Shown here: in pieces, positions 7,795-15,625 of the stretch | Layout: the number at the start of each line of letters is the position of its first letter | Numbering within the stretch: position 1 is the first letter of the stretch | NCBI GenBank assembly: GCA_963704585.1 | Contig: OY969919.1 | Location: 992,001 to 1,056,000 of the forward strand | Reading direction: 5' to 3' | Length of the DNA stretch: 64,000 nucleotides | From: Bog-756 sp963704585 | GTDB lineage: Bacteria; Actinomycetota; Acidimicrobiia; Acidimicrobiales; RAAP-2 | Position numbers and translations under genes: made by a program | The notes under the pieces: generated by a model | What the model saw: only the letters and a program-made list of their open reading frames with translations | Database searches by the model: none | What the model was told of the DNA's origin: nothing

Positions 7795-8972
7795 TCCCCC
7801 CGGTGGACCAGGAGCAGCTGCGCGTTGTTCGCCATGATCCGGTCGTTGTTGACCTGCAGGGCGGCGCCCATCGCGTCGCGCAGGTGCCGCCCCAGCGCGT
7901 AGGGCGAGTCGAGCAGGTACGACGCGAGCCCGCAGATCAGCATGCACTCGCGCACGACGTCGACGACCATGGTCGAGGCGGACACCTTGAGCGAGTTCAT
8001 CGCCACGGTGAACCCGACGCCCGCGAGGCGCTCGGGGTCGTCCCGCAGCTCCTCGAAGCGGGCGGCGGAGCTGTGGATGACGTCCACGAACTCCTGGTAG
8101 CGAGCGGTGACCGTGGCAAGGCGCGCCGCCGCGGTCGGCGTCGTGCCCGGATGCTTGCGCGCGTCCGCCTGCACGAAGCGGCGCGCCCGCTCGACGGCGG
8201 CCGACGCGATGCCCAGCCAGACCGCGCCCCACAGGATGTGGGTGACCGGCAGCATCGTCCGGGCGGAGAGGTCGCCGTAGGGGTCGTCGAAGACGCACCG
8301 TGCGTCGCCGTGCGCGTGCAGCACGAAGCCCGGGCTGCACGTGCCCCGGAACCCGAGGGCGTTCCACTCGCTGACCTGCTCGAGCTCGAGCTCGGGACGG
8401 CGGCACAAGACGATCACCTGGTCGTTGTCGGGGCTGTCGGCCGAGCGGCGCGCGGTGGCGAGGACCGCGTCGGCGTATTCCCCGTAGGAGATGACCGGCG
8501 ATTGCTTCTCGAGGGTGAACCGATCGCCGTCGACCTCGACCGCGCAGATGCTGCGGCGCACGTCCCCGCCGGTCCCCGCCTCGGTCGTCGCGGAGGCCAT
8601 CAGGTACTCGTGCTCGACCATCTCGCCGAGGAAGGCGCGCAGCAGGTCGTTGCTCGCGTGCCGCGCGACGCACGCGACCTGGATGTGGTGCATGGCGACG
8701 ACCATTGCGGTCGACCCGCACTGCCGGCCGAGCGCGGTCACGCCTTGCGCGACCTGTTCGATCGACGCGCCACGGCCGCCGTACGCCGCCGGGACGAGTG
8801 CCGACAGTAGGCCTTCGGAGCGGAGCGCCTCGATCGCCTCGTTCGGGAAGCGCGACCGTGCGTCGACGTCCTCGGCCGCCGGTGCGACGACCTCGTCTGC
8901 GATGCGGGTCATGACCTCGACGACGTCGTTCGCGCCCCGCAACGGAGTGACCTGCCCGGTTGCGCTGCTCAT
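7791..8972 (-). CDS. Acyl-CoA dehydrogenase-fold flavoprotein
   Basis: A 393-residue protein with full acyl-CoA dehydrogenase domain order: N-terminal helices (PNEAIEALRSEGLLSALVP), middle beta domain (MASATTEAGTGGDV, WNALGFRGTCSPGF) and C-terminal helical domain. The C-terminal Arg-Asp pair is present (RHLRDAMGA, 365-366). The segment that normally supplies the catalytic Glu (YEGT) reads LQVNND, as in flavin monooxygenases of this fold. The relatives PltE and RedW oxidise prolyl groups on carrier proteins, so an aminoacyl-carrier substrate is plausible. It lies 7 nt after the carrier gene and overlaps the ligase start by 4 nt. Oxidase, dehydrogenase and N-oxygenase remain open. Confidence 0.82.
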   Translation of the reverse strand: MSSATGQVTPLRGANDVVEVMTRIADEVVAPAAEDVDARSRFPNEAIEALRSEGLLSALVPAAYGGRGASIEQVAQGVTALGRQCGSTAMVVAMHHIQVACVARHASNDLLRAFLGEMVEHEYLMASATTEAGTGGDVRRSICAVEVDGDRFTLEKQSPVISYGEYADAVLATARRSADSPDNDQVIVLCRRPELELEQVSEWNALGFRGTCSPGFVLHAHGDARCVFDDPYGDLSARTMLPVTHILWGAVWLGIASAAVERARRFVQADARKHPGTTPTAAARLATVTARYQEFVDVIHSSAARFEELRDDPERLAGVGFTVAMNSLKVSASTMVVDVVRECMLICGLASYLLDSPYALGRHLRDAMGAALQVNNDRIMANNAQLLLVHRGE

Positions 8973-8979
8973 GGTGCCA

Positions 8980-9225
8980 TCACCCGTCCTGCATCTCCAG
9001 CACGCCGGCCCGGATGGCGGCGATCGACTCGAAGGTGGACTTCTTGAGCATCTGCTCGGAGAACTCGATGTCGAAGGCGTCCTCCAGCGCGAGCATCACG
9101 TTGACGCTCGCGTGCGACGTCATCCCCGCGCCGAAGAGGTCGGTCCGCTCGTCGAGCGCGACGACGTCGACCGCCAGCCGGCCGTGCTCGGCCAGCACCT
9201 CGCGGATCGTCTCGTCCATGCTCAC
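8980..9225 (-). CDS. Acyl/aminoacyl carrier protein
   Basis: An 81-residue acidic four-helix carrier protein. The phosphopantetheine serine is Ser37 in FGAGMTSHASVNVMLALED, where MTS replaces the common DSL; this fits carriers that partner SerRS-like amino acid ligases. GTG at 9225 is preferred over ATG at 9219 because GAGGAG lies 5 nt upstream and the GTG overlaps the upstream stop (GTGA). It sits between the phosphopantetheinyl transferase and the flavoprotein genes. Inferred role: to carry the activated amino acid as a thioester through the pathway. Confidence 0.88.
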   Translation of the reverse strand: MSMDETIREVLAEHGRLAVDVVALDERTDLFGAGMTSHASVNVMLALEDAFDIEFSEQMLKKSTFESIAAIRAGVLEMQDG

Positions 9226-9653
9226 GGTCGCTCCTCGTCACCGGGTCCCTGGGCGCATCTTCCCACCACCACCGCCGCGGCCAGCGCATTCTCGTGCGTG
9301 AGGCTGACCGCGATCTCGTCGATCCCCGCCTCCCGTGCGAGGGCTGCCGCGCGCCCCGTCAGGCGGATCTCGCACCAGCCGGCCGGGTCGCGCCGGACCT
9401 CGATGCTCCGCCAGGCAGGTCGCGCGCCACGCGGGCGGAGGACCTTCACGACGGCTTCCTTGGCCGCGAAACGCGCGGCGAGGGAGTCGCACGCGTAGCC
9501 GCGGGGCCGGGACGCGGCGACGCAGCACGCGAGCTCGTGGGCCGTGTAGATGCGGCGGAGGTATCGGTCGCCGAAGCGGTCCACCGAGGCCGCCACCTCG
9601 GGGACCGAGACGACGTCGACCCCGACGCGTACGGACGGGCGCCGGCCGCTCAC
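9222..9653 (-). CDS. Holo-[carrier protein] synthase (AcpS-type phosphopantetheinyl transferase)
   Basis: A 143-residue protein with both AcpS motifs: VGVDVVSVPEV with the magnesium-binding Asp13, and AARFAAKEAVVK with Glu66. It transfers 4'-phosphopantetheine from CoA to the carrier serine. Its start overlaps the stop of the glycosyltransferase gene and its stop overlaps the start of the carrier gene, both as GTGA. This suggests it is dedicated to that carrier. Whether the genome has a separate AcpS for fatty-acid synthesis cannot be seen here. Confidence 0.88.
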   Translation of the reverse strand: MSGRRPSVRVGVDVVSVPEVAASVDRFGDRYLRRIYTAHELACCVAASRPRGYACDSLAARFAAKEAVVKVLRPRGARPAWRSIEVRRDPAGWCEIRLTGRAAALAREAGIDEIAVSLTHENALAAAVVVGRCAQGPGDEERP

Positions 9654-10873
9654 CGGACCGGTGCTCCCTGGCGGACGCGGGGGGCGCCACCGTCCCCGCC
9701 GTGCGCGTCGCGCCCACCGTCGAGTGCGTGCGCGTAGACCTGCCGGTAGCTGTCGGCGATCGCGGGCCAGCCGAATCCGGTGACACGGGAGCGCCCGGCG
9801 TCGGCGATCGCCGTCCGCCGTGCCGGGTCGGCGAGCAGCATGTCGAGTGCGGCCGCGAAGTTCGGCGTGTCGAACGGATCGACGAGGACCCCGTCCCGTC
9901 CGTTGCGGACGAACTCCGGCGGACCGCCGTGGGTGGTCGCCACCACCGCGGTGCCGGCCCGCCACGCCTCGAGCACGACGATCCCGAACGGCTCGAGGCG
10001 GCTCGGCATCACGAAGAGGGTGGCGCCGGCCATCGCCGCCGCCACCTGGTCGCGGTCGAGCCGCCCGACGAAGTGGACCCGCTCCGCGACCCCGGCCTCG
10101 GCGGCGGACCGCTCGAGCCCGGCGAGTGCCGGCCCGGCGCCGGCGACGACCAGATCCGCGCTTCGGCGCGCCGGGTCGATCGACGCGTAGGCGGCGAGGA
10201 GGAGATCGAACCCCTTCTTCTCCACCACCCGTCCGAGCGCGAAGAGGTACGGCCGGTCGCCCGAGGGGCTCCGCCAGTTCGACGCCCCGGGCCCGCCCGC
10301 CGCCGAGAGGTCGACGCCGTTCGGGACGACGATCCCGTTCCCGCGCTCGAGGCCGAACCGCTCGGCGTCGCCGAGGACGAAGGCCGAGCAGCCGGTCACG
10401 ACAGCGGCTCGGCGGATGCCCCGGCGGAGCGCGCCACGCAGCACCCGCGAGGTCTCGAAGATGTCGGCGTCGTCCATGACGGTCTCGCCCTGCAGCGTCA
10501 CGACGAGGGGCAGGCCGGTCGTCGACGAGAGCGCGGTCGCGTAGGCACCGTTCGGGCCGAAGCAGATCACGTGGAGGACCTCGGGTCGGAAGGCGGCCAC
10601 GGCCGTGCGCAGCGAGAACAGGGAGTGCGTGCCGGTCGTCGCGGTCCGCCGCATCGACGACCAGTTGGTGGCCGGGAGCGGCATCGGGAGACGGCGCACC
10701 ACCAACCCGTCACGGACTTCGGCGGTCTCGGGGGTCGCGTCGTCCGGATGGCCCGTCCAGACCTCGACCTCGTCGCCCGCGTCGACGAGTGCGAGCGCCA
10801 GGTGGCGGCTCAGCTCCTCGACCCCGCCGAGAGACGGCGGGTACGAGCTCGGGAGGAGGGCGATCCTGGTCAT
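9650..10873 (-). CDS. Glycosyltransferase family 4, first gene of the carrier-protein operon
   Basis: A 407-residue GT-B enzyme. The N-terminal domain starts IALLPSSYPPSLGGVEELSRH. The donor domain has FALGRVVEKKGFDLLLAAY, the EX7E element LEPFGIVVLEAW and GIVVPNGVDL. The C-terminal 25 residues are Gly/His/Asp-rich and look disordered. Its stop overlaps the phosphopantetheinyl transferase start (GTGA), tying sugar transfer to the amino-acid-loading pathway. It likely makes the glycan or glycolipid that receives the amino acid; this is inference from gene order. An 88-nt gap separates it from the upstream gene. Confidence 0.85.
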   Translation of the reverse strand: MTRIALLPSSYPPSLGGVEELSRHLALALVDAGDEVEVWTGHPDDATPETAEVRDGLVVRRLPMPLPATNWSSMRRTATTGTHSLFSLRTAVAAFRPEVLHVICFGPNGAYATALSSTTGLPLVVTLQGETVMDDADIFETSRVLRGALRRGIRRAAVVTGCSAFVLGDAERFGLERGNGIVVPNGVDLSAAGGPGASNWRSPSGDRPYLFALGRVVEKKGFDLLLAAYASIDPARRSADLVVAGAGPALAGLERSAAEAGVAERVHFVGRLDRDQVAAAMAGATLFVMPSRLEPFGIVVLEAWRAGTAVVATTHGGPPEFVRNGRDGVLVDPFDTPNFAAALDMLLADPARRTAIADAGRSRVTGFGWPAIADSYRQVYAHALDGGRDAHGGDGGAPRVRQGAPVR

Positions 10874-10961
10874 GACGGTCCTCGGGCGTGGCCGGCCCGG
10901 CTGGCGGCGGGTGCCGTCAACGGCGACGGTAACAGCCAGGGCTCGCGTCTCGTACGCACGG

Positions 10962-12065
10962 TTACGGGATGGTCGGGTCGAGCCACGGCTCGACGGCGGT
11001 CAGGGTCGCGCCGGTCGGCTCCGGCGCGAGGGTGCTCCAGTTCCCCACCCCGGGCGACCACTGGTTGGAGAAGGCCGCCGCGTACCATCCCGAGAGGAAG
11101 CCCTGCTCGGCGCAGTCGCAGTTCGGCGCCCAGCTCGCCGGGTGGATGCCGAGGGCGTTCTCGATCGCGGCATGGCCGCCCTGGGGCTCGACGGCCGCCG
11201 CGTCCACCTCGTGCCCGATCTCGAAGGCGACGATCCCGGCGAGGGTGGTCGTCGCCTCTCCCGGGTAGACGTAGAGCGTCGAGGTTCCCCCGGCCTGGCC
11301 CCAGGTGAAGGTCGTGTTGCCGTAGAACCCGGGCGACGGCGCGTCGGCGATGGGCAGGAACTGGATGGAGTAGCCGGGGATCTGCTGCCAGGGGTACCGC
11401 ACGAGCGCGAGGGCCTGCGCGCCGAGCTGGTCGGGCGTGGGCGCTGCGGCCGCGGTCGGCGCCAGAGGTGCGGCGGCCGGGGGCGCCGTCGGCGCCTTGG
11501 TCGGCGGCGGCTGCGCGGCGGTCGGCTGGGTCGCCGGAGGCGCGGTCGGCGCCGGGGCGCTCGGAGCACTCGTCGCGGGCGGGGCCGTCGCGACCGGGGT
11601 GTGCGGGGAGGTCGCCGGTGCCGGCCGGCCCGCGATCCGCGGGGCGGTCGTCGTGTGGTTGCGCGAGGTGGCTGGCGCACCGGCAGTGCCTCCCGCGTGG
11701 CCGTCCGCCCGGACCAGCGCAAAGGATGTCCCGGCGAGCAACAGGACCGCCGCGGCGACCGCGAGCTCGAGACGGAGCAGTCGGCGCCGGTGGGGAAAGG
11801 ATGCCCGGCCGAGGCGGCCGCGCAGGCCGTCGGCTCGGCGCTCGCCGCCGATGTAACCCTCGGTGATGACCAGGTCCGGTCGCTCGAGCTCGGCGAGGAT
11901 CGCCGACACGTCGACGGGCGGCGTCTGCGTTCCGCCCCCGGGGGGCGCGTCGAGGGCCGGGAGCGTCGCCGCACCTGCGGGGGGAACGGTCGTCTCGGGA
12001 GGCGGCGCTGTTTCGGGAAGCCCGGTCAACACCGCGCCCGTACGATCGTCGTCGGTCCGCGCCAT
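10962..12065 (-). CDS. Membrane-anchored protein with Ala/Pro/Thr linker and degenerate zincin-like domain
   Basis: A 367-residue protein of unrecognised family. Residues 1-95 are cytoplasmic and include LVITEGYIGGERR (65-77). One membrane helix follows (about 99-118, LRLELAVAAAVLLLAGTSFA), then an Ala/Pro/Thr linker (about 125-212) and a globular extracellular domain (213-367). That domain has FEIGHEVDAA at 281-290, which looks like an HExxH metal site whose first His is Phe, and a CDC pair at 317-319. The neighbouring gene encodes a protein with the same N-terminal motif and anchor. The function is unknown; wall or exopolysaccharide maturation is a guess from context. Confidence 0.65.
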   Translation of the reverse strand: MARTDDDRTGAVLTGLPETAPPPETTVPPAGAATLPALDAPPGGGTQTPPVDVSAILAELERPDLVITEGYIGGERRADGLRGRLGRASFPHRRRLLRLELAVAAAVLLLAGTSFALVRADGHAGGTAGAPATSRNHTTTAPRIAGRPAPATSPHTPVATAPPATSAPSAPAPTAPPATQPTAAQPPPTKAPTAPPAAAPLAPTAAAAPTPDQLGAQALALVRYPWQQIPGYSIQFLPIADAPSPGFYGNTTFTWGQAGGTSTLYVYPGEATTTLAGIVAFEIGHEVDAAAVEPQGGHAAIENALGIHPASWAPNCDCAEQGFLSGWYAAAFSNQWSPGVGNWSTLAPEPTGATLTAVEPWLDPTIP

Positions 12066-12101
12066 ACCGTCAGATCGGCAGGATCGTGGGGCGACTGAAG
12101 G

Positions 12102-12899
12102 TCAGCTGGAGGTGCCGGCGGGCGTGGGAGCGGGCGTGGGAGCGGGCGGCGGCGTCGGGTGCCGAGCCGCGTTCTGCTGTGCCGCGGCCTGCCGTGCCGC
12201 GCTCCGCTCGGCCCGTGCCGCCTGCGCCTCGGCAGCACGCGCGGACCGTGCGGCCTGCGCCGCTGCGCGTTGCGCCTGTGCGTTCGCACGGCGGGCGGCC
12301 GCGGCCTCTGCCTGCGCGCAGCGCGGGGTCCCCGTCGCCACGGGTGCGACCGGACACCCCGTGGTCGCAGTTGGTGCAGTGGCGCGCACCGCCGCGGCCT
12401 TGGGAGCGACCGGCGTGCGGGCCACGGTACGGGTCGGGTGGGCCGTGACACACGGCACACGGGCGGGTCGGGGCGCGTGTGCGGCGCGCACGTGGCGGAC
12501 GGCGGTCGCCCGCGTCGCCGGGCGGGCGTTCGAGGGCGACGCCGTGGACCCCGCGGCCATCAGGGCGAGGGGGATCACCGCGGCCGCGGTCACGACGGCG
12601 ACGGCGAGCCCTTGACCGATTCGGAGTCCGTCACCGGCACGGCGGCGGGGCGCGGCGTGCCACCACGCGACACCTGCCGCGGCGCGGCGGCGGGCCCGGC
12701 GTCGGTCGCTCCCGATGTACTCGGGGGTGATGACGAGGCGCGGGTCGTAGAGATCGGCGAGCAGCTCGGGAGGGACATCGATCTCGTCCGGCGCGTCGAC
12801 CGTCCCGGTCGCGGTACCGAGCAGCCGGAGCGCCGTTGCAGACGGCGCCCCGCCGCTCCACGTGGACGCCCGCTGCCCACGGGCCGACTCCGATCGCAC
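12102..12899 (-). CDS. Membrane-anchored Ala/Arg/Gln-rich protein sharing the LVIT-YIG-RR motif
   Basis: A 265-residue protein of unrecognised family. The cytoplasmic part has RLVITPEYIGSDRR (54-67), matching the motif of the next gene, then a basic stretch and a membrane helix (LAVAVVTAAAVIPLALMAAG). The extracellular part has an Ala/Thr/Pro region with a few cysteines, a long Ala/Arg/Gln-rich stretch that probably forms a helix or coiled coil, and a Pro/Ala/Thr tail. The GTG at 12899 lies 81 nt after the glycosyltransferase stop. It ends 36 nt before the paralogue. The pair probably arose by domain duplication and C-terminal exchange; the function is unknown. Confidence 0.6.
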   Translation of the reverse strand: MRSESARGQRASTWSGGAPSATALRLLGTATGTVDAPDEIDVPPELLADLYDPRLVITPEYIGSDRRRARRRAAAGVAWWHAAPRRRAGDGLRIGQGLAVAVVTAAAVIPLALMAAGSTASPSNARPATRATAVRHVRAAHAPRPARVPCVTAHPTRTVARTPVAPKAAAVRATAPTATTGCPVAPVATGTPRCAQAEAAAARRANAQAQRAAAQAARSARAAEAQAARAERSAARQAAAQQNAARHPTPPPAPTPAPTPAGTSS

Positions 12900-12980
12900 A
12901 CCTCCTCATCGGCGTGCAGCGACCGCAGCTGAAGAGGGGGTGGGCCGGCGACCGGACGGGGCGGCTACCGGCGCGGCCGG

Positions 12981-14030
12981 TCAGACAGAGACGCCGAGCG
13001 TGCGGTAGACCGCGGCGGTCGCGGCGGCCGTGCGTCCCCAGTCGAGCGACGCGACACGGCGCTGCCCCCGCACCGCCAGCTCCGCGCGCCGCTCCCGGTC
13101 GGTGAGCAGGTCGGCGAGGGTCGAGGCCAACCCGTCGACGTCGCCCGGTCGGAAGGTCGCGACCGCGTCGCCGGCGATCTCCGTCACGGCCGGCACCGGC
13201 GTGCTCACCACGGCGGCACCGCACGCCATCGCCTCGAGCGGCGGCAGCCCGAACCCCTCATACCGCGAGGCGTAGCCGACCAGCGCCGCGGCGCCGTAGA
13301 GCGCGGGGAGGTCCGACGCCGGCACGTGGCCGATCTCGACCACGCCGGCGGGCGCCCGGTTGCCCCACAGTGCACGGCCGGTCAAGACGAGGGGGACCGC
13401 AGCACGCTGGCAGGCGGCCGCGAGGGTCGCGAGGTCCTTGCGGGGCTCGATGTTCCCGACGTGGAGGACGAACCGCTCCGGCAGCCGGTAGGTCCGGCGC
13501 ACGACGTCGACCGCGTCCTCGTCGGGCGGGACCAGACCCCGGCCCGGCGCCGAATGGACGACCACGCTCTCGCACCCGGTGAGGGCCGCGACCCGCTCGG
13601 CGGTGAACGCCGAGACGGCGATGATCGCGTCGGCGCGCCGGAGCGCACGGCGCACGAGGAGGCGCTCGCCGAGTACGCGCCGCCGCGGGAAGGCCCAGGG
13701 CACGTCGAAGACCGCGAGGTCGTGCGCGGTCGCGACCGTCGGTGCCCTGGGGCGCAGCGGCAGGTCGACGTCGAGCCCGTGGACGAGGTCGGCCGGTGGA
13801 AACCCGACCGCGCCTGCCAGCGCTCGACCCGCCCCGCTCGAGGGACCCTTGACCAGCGCGACGACCTCGGGGGGGAGTTCGGCCGCGCCGGTGGGCTGGA
13901 CGAGCGCGATCAGTCGCGCGTCGAGCGCGGGGCCGAGCGCGGCCAACAGCTCGTGGATGTAGGTGCTGACCCCTCCACCTTGGGGCTCGAGCGGGAGTGC
14001 GTTGTAGACGAGGGTGGGGGCCGTGCTCAC
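12981..14030 (-). CDS. Glycosyltransferase family 4
   Basis: A 349-residue GT-B enzyme. The acceptor side has YNALPLEPQGGGVSTYIHEL and ATAHDLAVFDVPWAFPRR. The donor side has VLHVGNIEPRKDLATLAAA and the EX7E element YEGFGLPPLEAMACGAA. The GTG start overlaps the stop of the polymerase/ligase gene (GTGA), so both are likely made together. It belongs to the mannosyl/rhamnosyl-like GT4 group of polysaccharide loci; its linkage and donor are not predictable. Confidence 0.86.
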   Translation of the reverse strand: MSTAPTLVYNALPLEPQGGGVSTYIHELLAALGPALDARLIALVQPTGAAELPPEVVALVKGPSSGAGRALAGAVGFPPADLVHGLDVDLPLRPRAPTVATAHDLAVFDVPWAFPRRRVLGERLLVRRALRRADAIIAVSAFTAERVAALTGCESVVVHSAPGRGLVPPDEDAVDVVRRTYRLPERFVLHVGNIEPRKDLATLAAACQRAAVPLVLTGRALWGNRAPAGVVEIGHVPASDLPALYGAAALVGYASRYEGFGLPPLEAMACGAAVVSTPVPAVTEIAGDAVATFRPGDVDGLASTLADLLTDRERRAELAVRGQRRVASLDWGRTAAATAAVYRTLGVSV

Positions 14031-15409
14031 GGAGTTGAGCGGCCGCGGAGCGGGTCCGCGAGGCGGCGCACCCCTGCGACTCGGCCGTCCGGCCCGTCGC
14101 GCGCGAGCCCGAGTCCGTGCCCGGTGCGCTCCGCGTCCGACAGCCCGAGCGAGATGCCCGCGATGATGAACGGCGCGATGGTCGACGCGCCGATCCAGAA
14201 CGTGTCGAAAAGCCCGTCGACATAGTGGGCGAGCAGGATCACCAGGCCGAGGGTCCCGTAGACGCGGGGCAGCTTGAACATCAGGCGCATGGTCACCACC
14301 ACGAGGTAGACGAAGGCGATCGAGCCGACGATGCCGGTCGACGCGAGGTTGTCGACGAACACGTTGGGCGGCGCGGTGACCGAGACGAATTGGGGGAGGT
14401 TGTAGAAGCGCATGCCCTCACCGAAGATCGGACTGAGGTGCCAGACGTGGATGGCCGCACCGATCTGCCCGAACCGGATCGAGACCGAGTTGAACTTCGG
14501 GTTGTTCCGGGCGGCGATGGAGAAGCTGTAGTAGAGGACGACCACGAGCGGCACCGCGCCGAGCAGGACGAGCTTCGAGCGGCGACGGACCTCGGGATTG
14601 AGCAGGACGGCCGCGACGAGGGCGAGGATGAGGAGGATGATCGCCTGGCGCGACTGGGACGCGAGGAGACCGGCGATGCACAGGTACTTGGTGATCCGTG
14701 CCTCCACCCCGCCGAGACGCGCCCACGACGGGTTGACCTGGGCGACCACGATGGCCACCCACATGATCGAGCCGATGGTGTTCTTCTGGTAGACCCCCCA
14801 CTGGGCCGGCTGGAAGTGGAGGGAGACCGCATGCTCCAAGGTCACGAGCGCGAGCACGGCCGACCCCCACAGGAAGAGCCGGAACGCCTGGCGCATCCGT
14901 CCGGAGTCGGCGACCACCCAGCCGACCAGCACGCTCATCGCGAGGTACGAGAAGCGGTGGAACCACTCGACGACGTCGTAGCGGTTCGGATGGTCGAGGA
15001 CGACGAGCAGCAGCACCGCCTGGAACCACACGATCGCCATCAGGAATTGGCGCAGGTACGGCGCATCGCGCCATTTCACATGGAAGAGGCTGACCAGTCC
15101 GCCGGCGAAGACGAGGAGGTCGGCGACGCTCAAGTTGGTGCTCGAGCCCCCGACCCGCTGCACGAGTAGTGAGCCCGGGAGCACGATGACCACGATCAGG
15201 ACCGGGTCCGCGGCGAAGATGCCCACGAGCAGCACGGCGACGCCGAGTGCGAGTCCGGCCTTCGTGCTGCCCACGACGGCGGCCCCGGCGGCGGCGGCCA
15301 GCGCGACCACCGCGAGCCAGCCTCCTGCGCGGGTGGCGATGCGGCGCCGGCCCGGCGCGCTCCGCCAGTCCGCACGGGTCCGCTCGAGGACCGGCGCGAA
15401 CCGGCTCAT
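14027..15409 (-). CDS. O-antigen ligase / Wzy-type polymerase membrane protein
   Basis: A 460-residue integral membrane protein with about ten to twelve hydrophobic segments. A long extracytoplasmic loop follows YYSFSIAARNNPKFNSVSIR and includes HLSPIFGEGMRFYNLP, the usual O-antigen ligase/Wzy_C pattern (His and Gly-Glu-Gly in the loop). Such proteins polymerise lipid-linked repeat units or transfer them to an acceptor outside the membrane. ATG at 15409 was used; an in-frame GTG 15 nt upstream is an alternative. It is the first gene of a minus-strand block running to 3.3 kb. No Wzx flippase gene was seen in the window. Confidence 0.82.
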   Translation of the reverse strand: MSRFAPVLERTRADWRSAPGRRRIATRAGGWLAVVALAAAAGAAVVGSTKAGLALGVAVLLVGIFAADPVLIVVIVLPGSLLVQRVGGSSTNLSVADLLVFAGGLVSLFHVKWRDAPYLRQFLMAIVWFQAVLLLVVLDHPNRYDVVEWFHRFSYLAMSVLVGWVVADSGRMRQAFRLFLWGSAVLALVTLEHAVSLHFQPAQWGVYQKNTIGSIMWVAIVVAQVNPSWARLGGVEARITKYLCIAGLLASQSRQAIILLILALVAAVLLNPEVRRRSKLVLLGAVPLVVVLYYSFSIAARNNPKFNSVSIRFGQIGAAIHVWHLSPIFGEGMRFYNLPQFVSVTAPPNVFVDNLASTGIVGSIAFVYLVVVTMRLMFKLPRVYGTLGLVILLAHYVDGLFDTFWIGASTIAPFIIAGISLGLSDAERTGHGLGLARDGPDGRVAGVRRLADPLRGRSTP

Positions 15410-15625
15410 GGTGTGGTCGGGCACTCGCTCATCGGACCTCGTGCGCACGTCGGCGCGCCGTCGGTCCATGGTACCCGTCCGGTCCGCGCCGACCCGGACC
15501 GGTGTCGCGGGAACTCAAGGTGGGAAGGGTCCGTGTCGACGCTATGGGAGATCCCGGCCCACGCCGACCGCCCGCTCCGACGGCGCCGTGCCGGTGGGTC
15601 GCGAGGGAGGCAGCGAGGAGCCGAC
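15410..15625. promoter_or_regulatory. Divergent intergenic region with 8-bp inverted repeat
   Basis: This 216-nt region separates the divergent polymerase/ligase gene and a rightward glycosyltransferase gene, so it should hold promoters for both halves of the exopolysaccharide locus. At 15479-15502 there is a perfect inverted repeat, CCGGTCCG, 8 nt, CGGACCGG. It could be an operator or a hairpin. No convincing -35/-10 pair was identified by eye. Confidence 0.35.
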
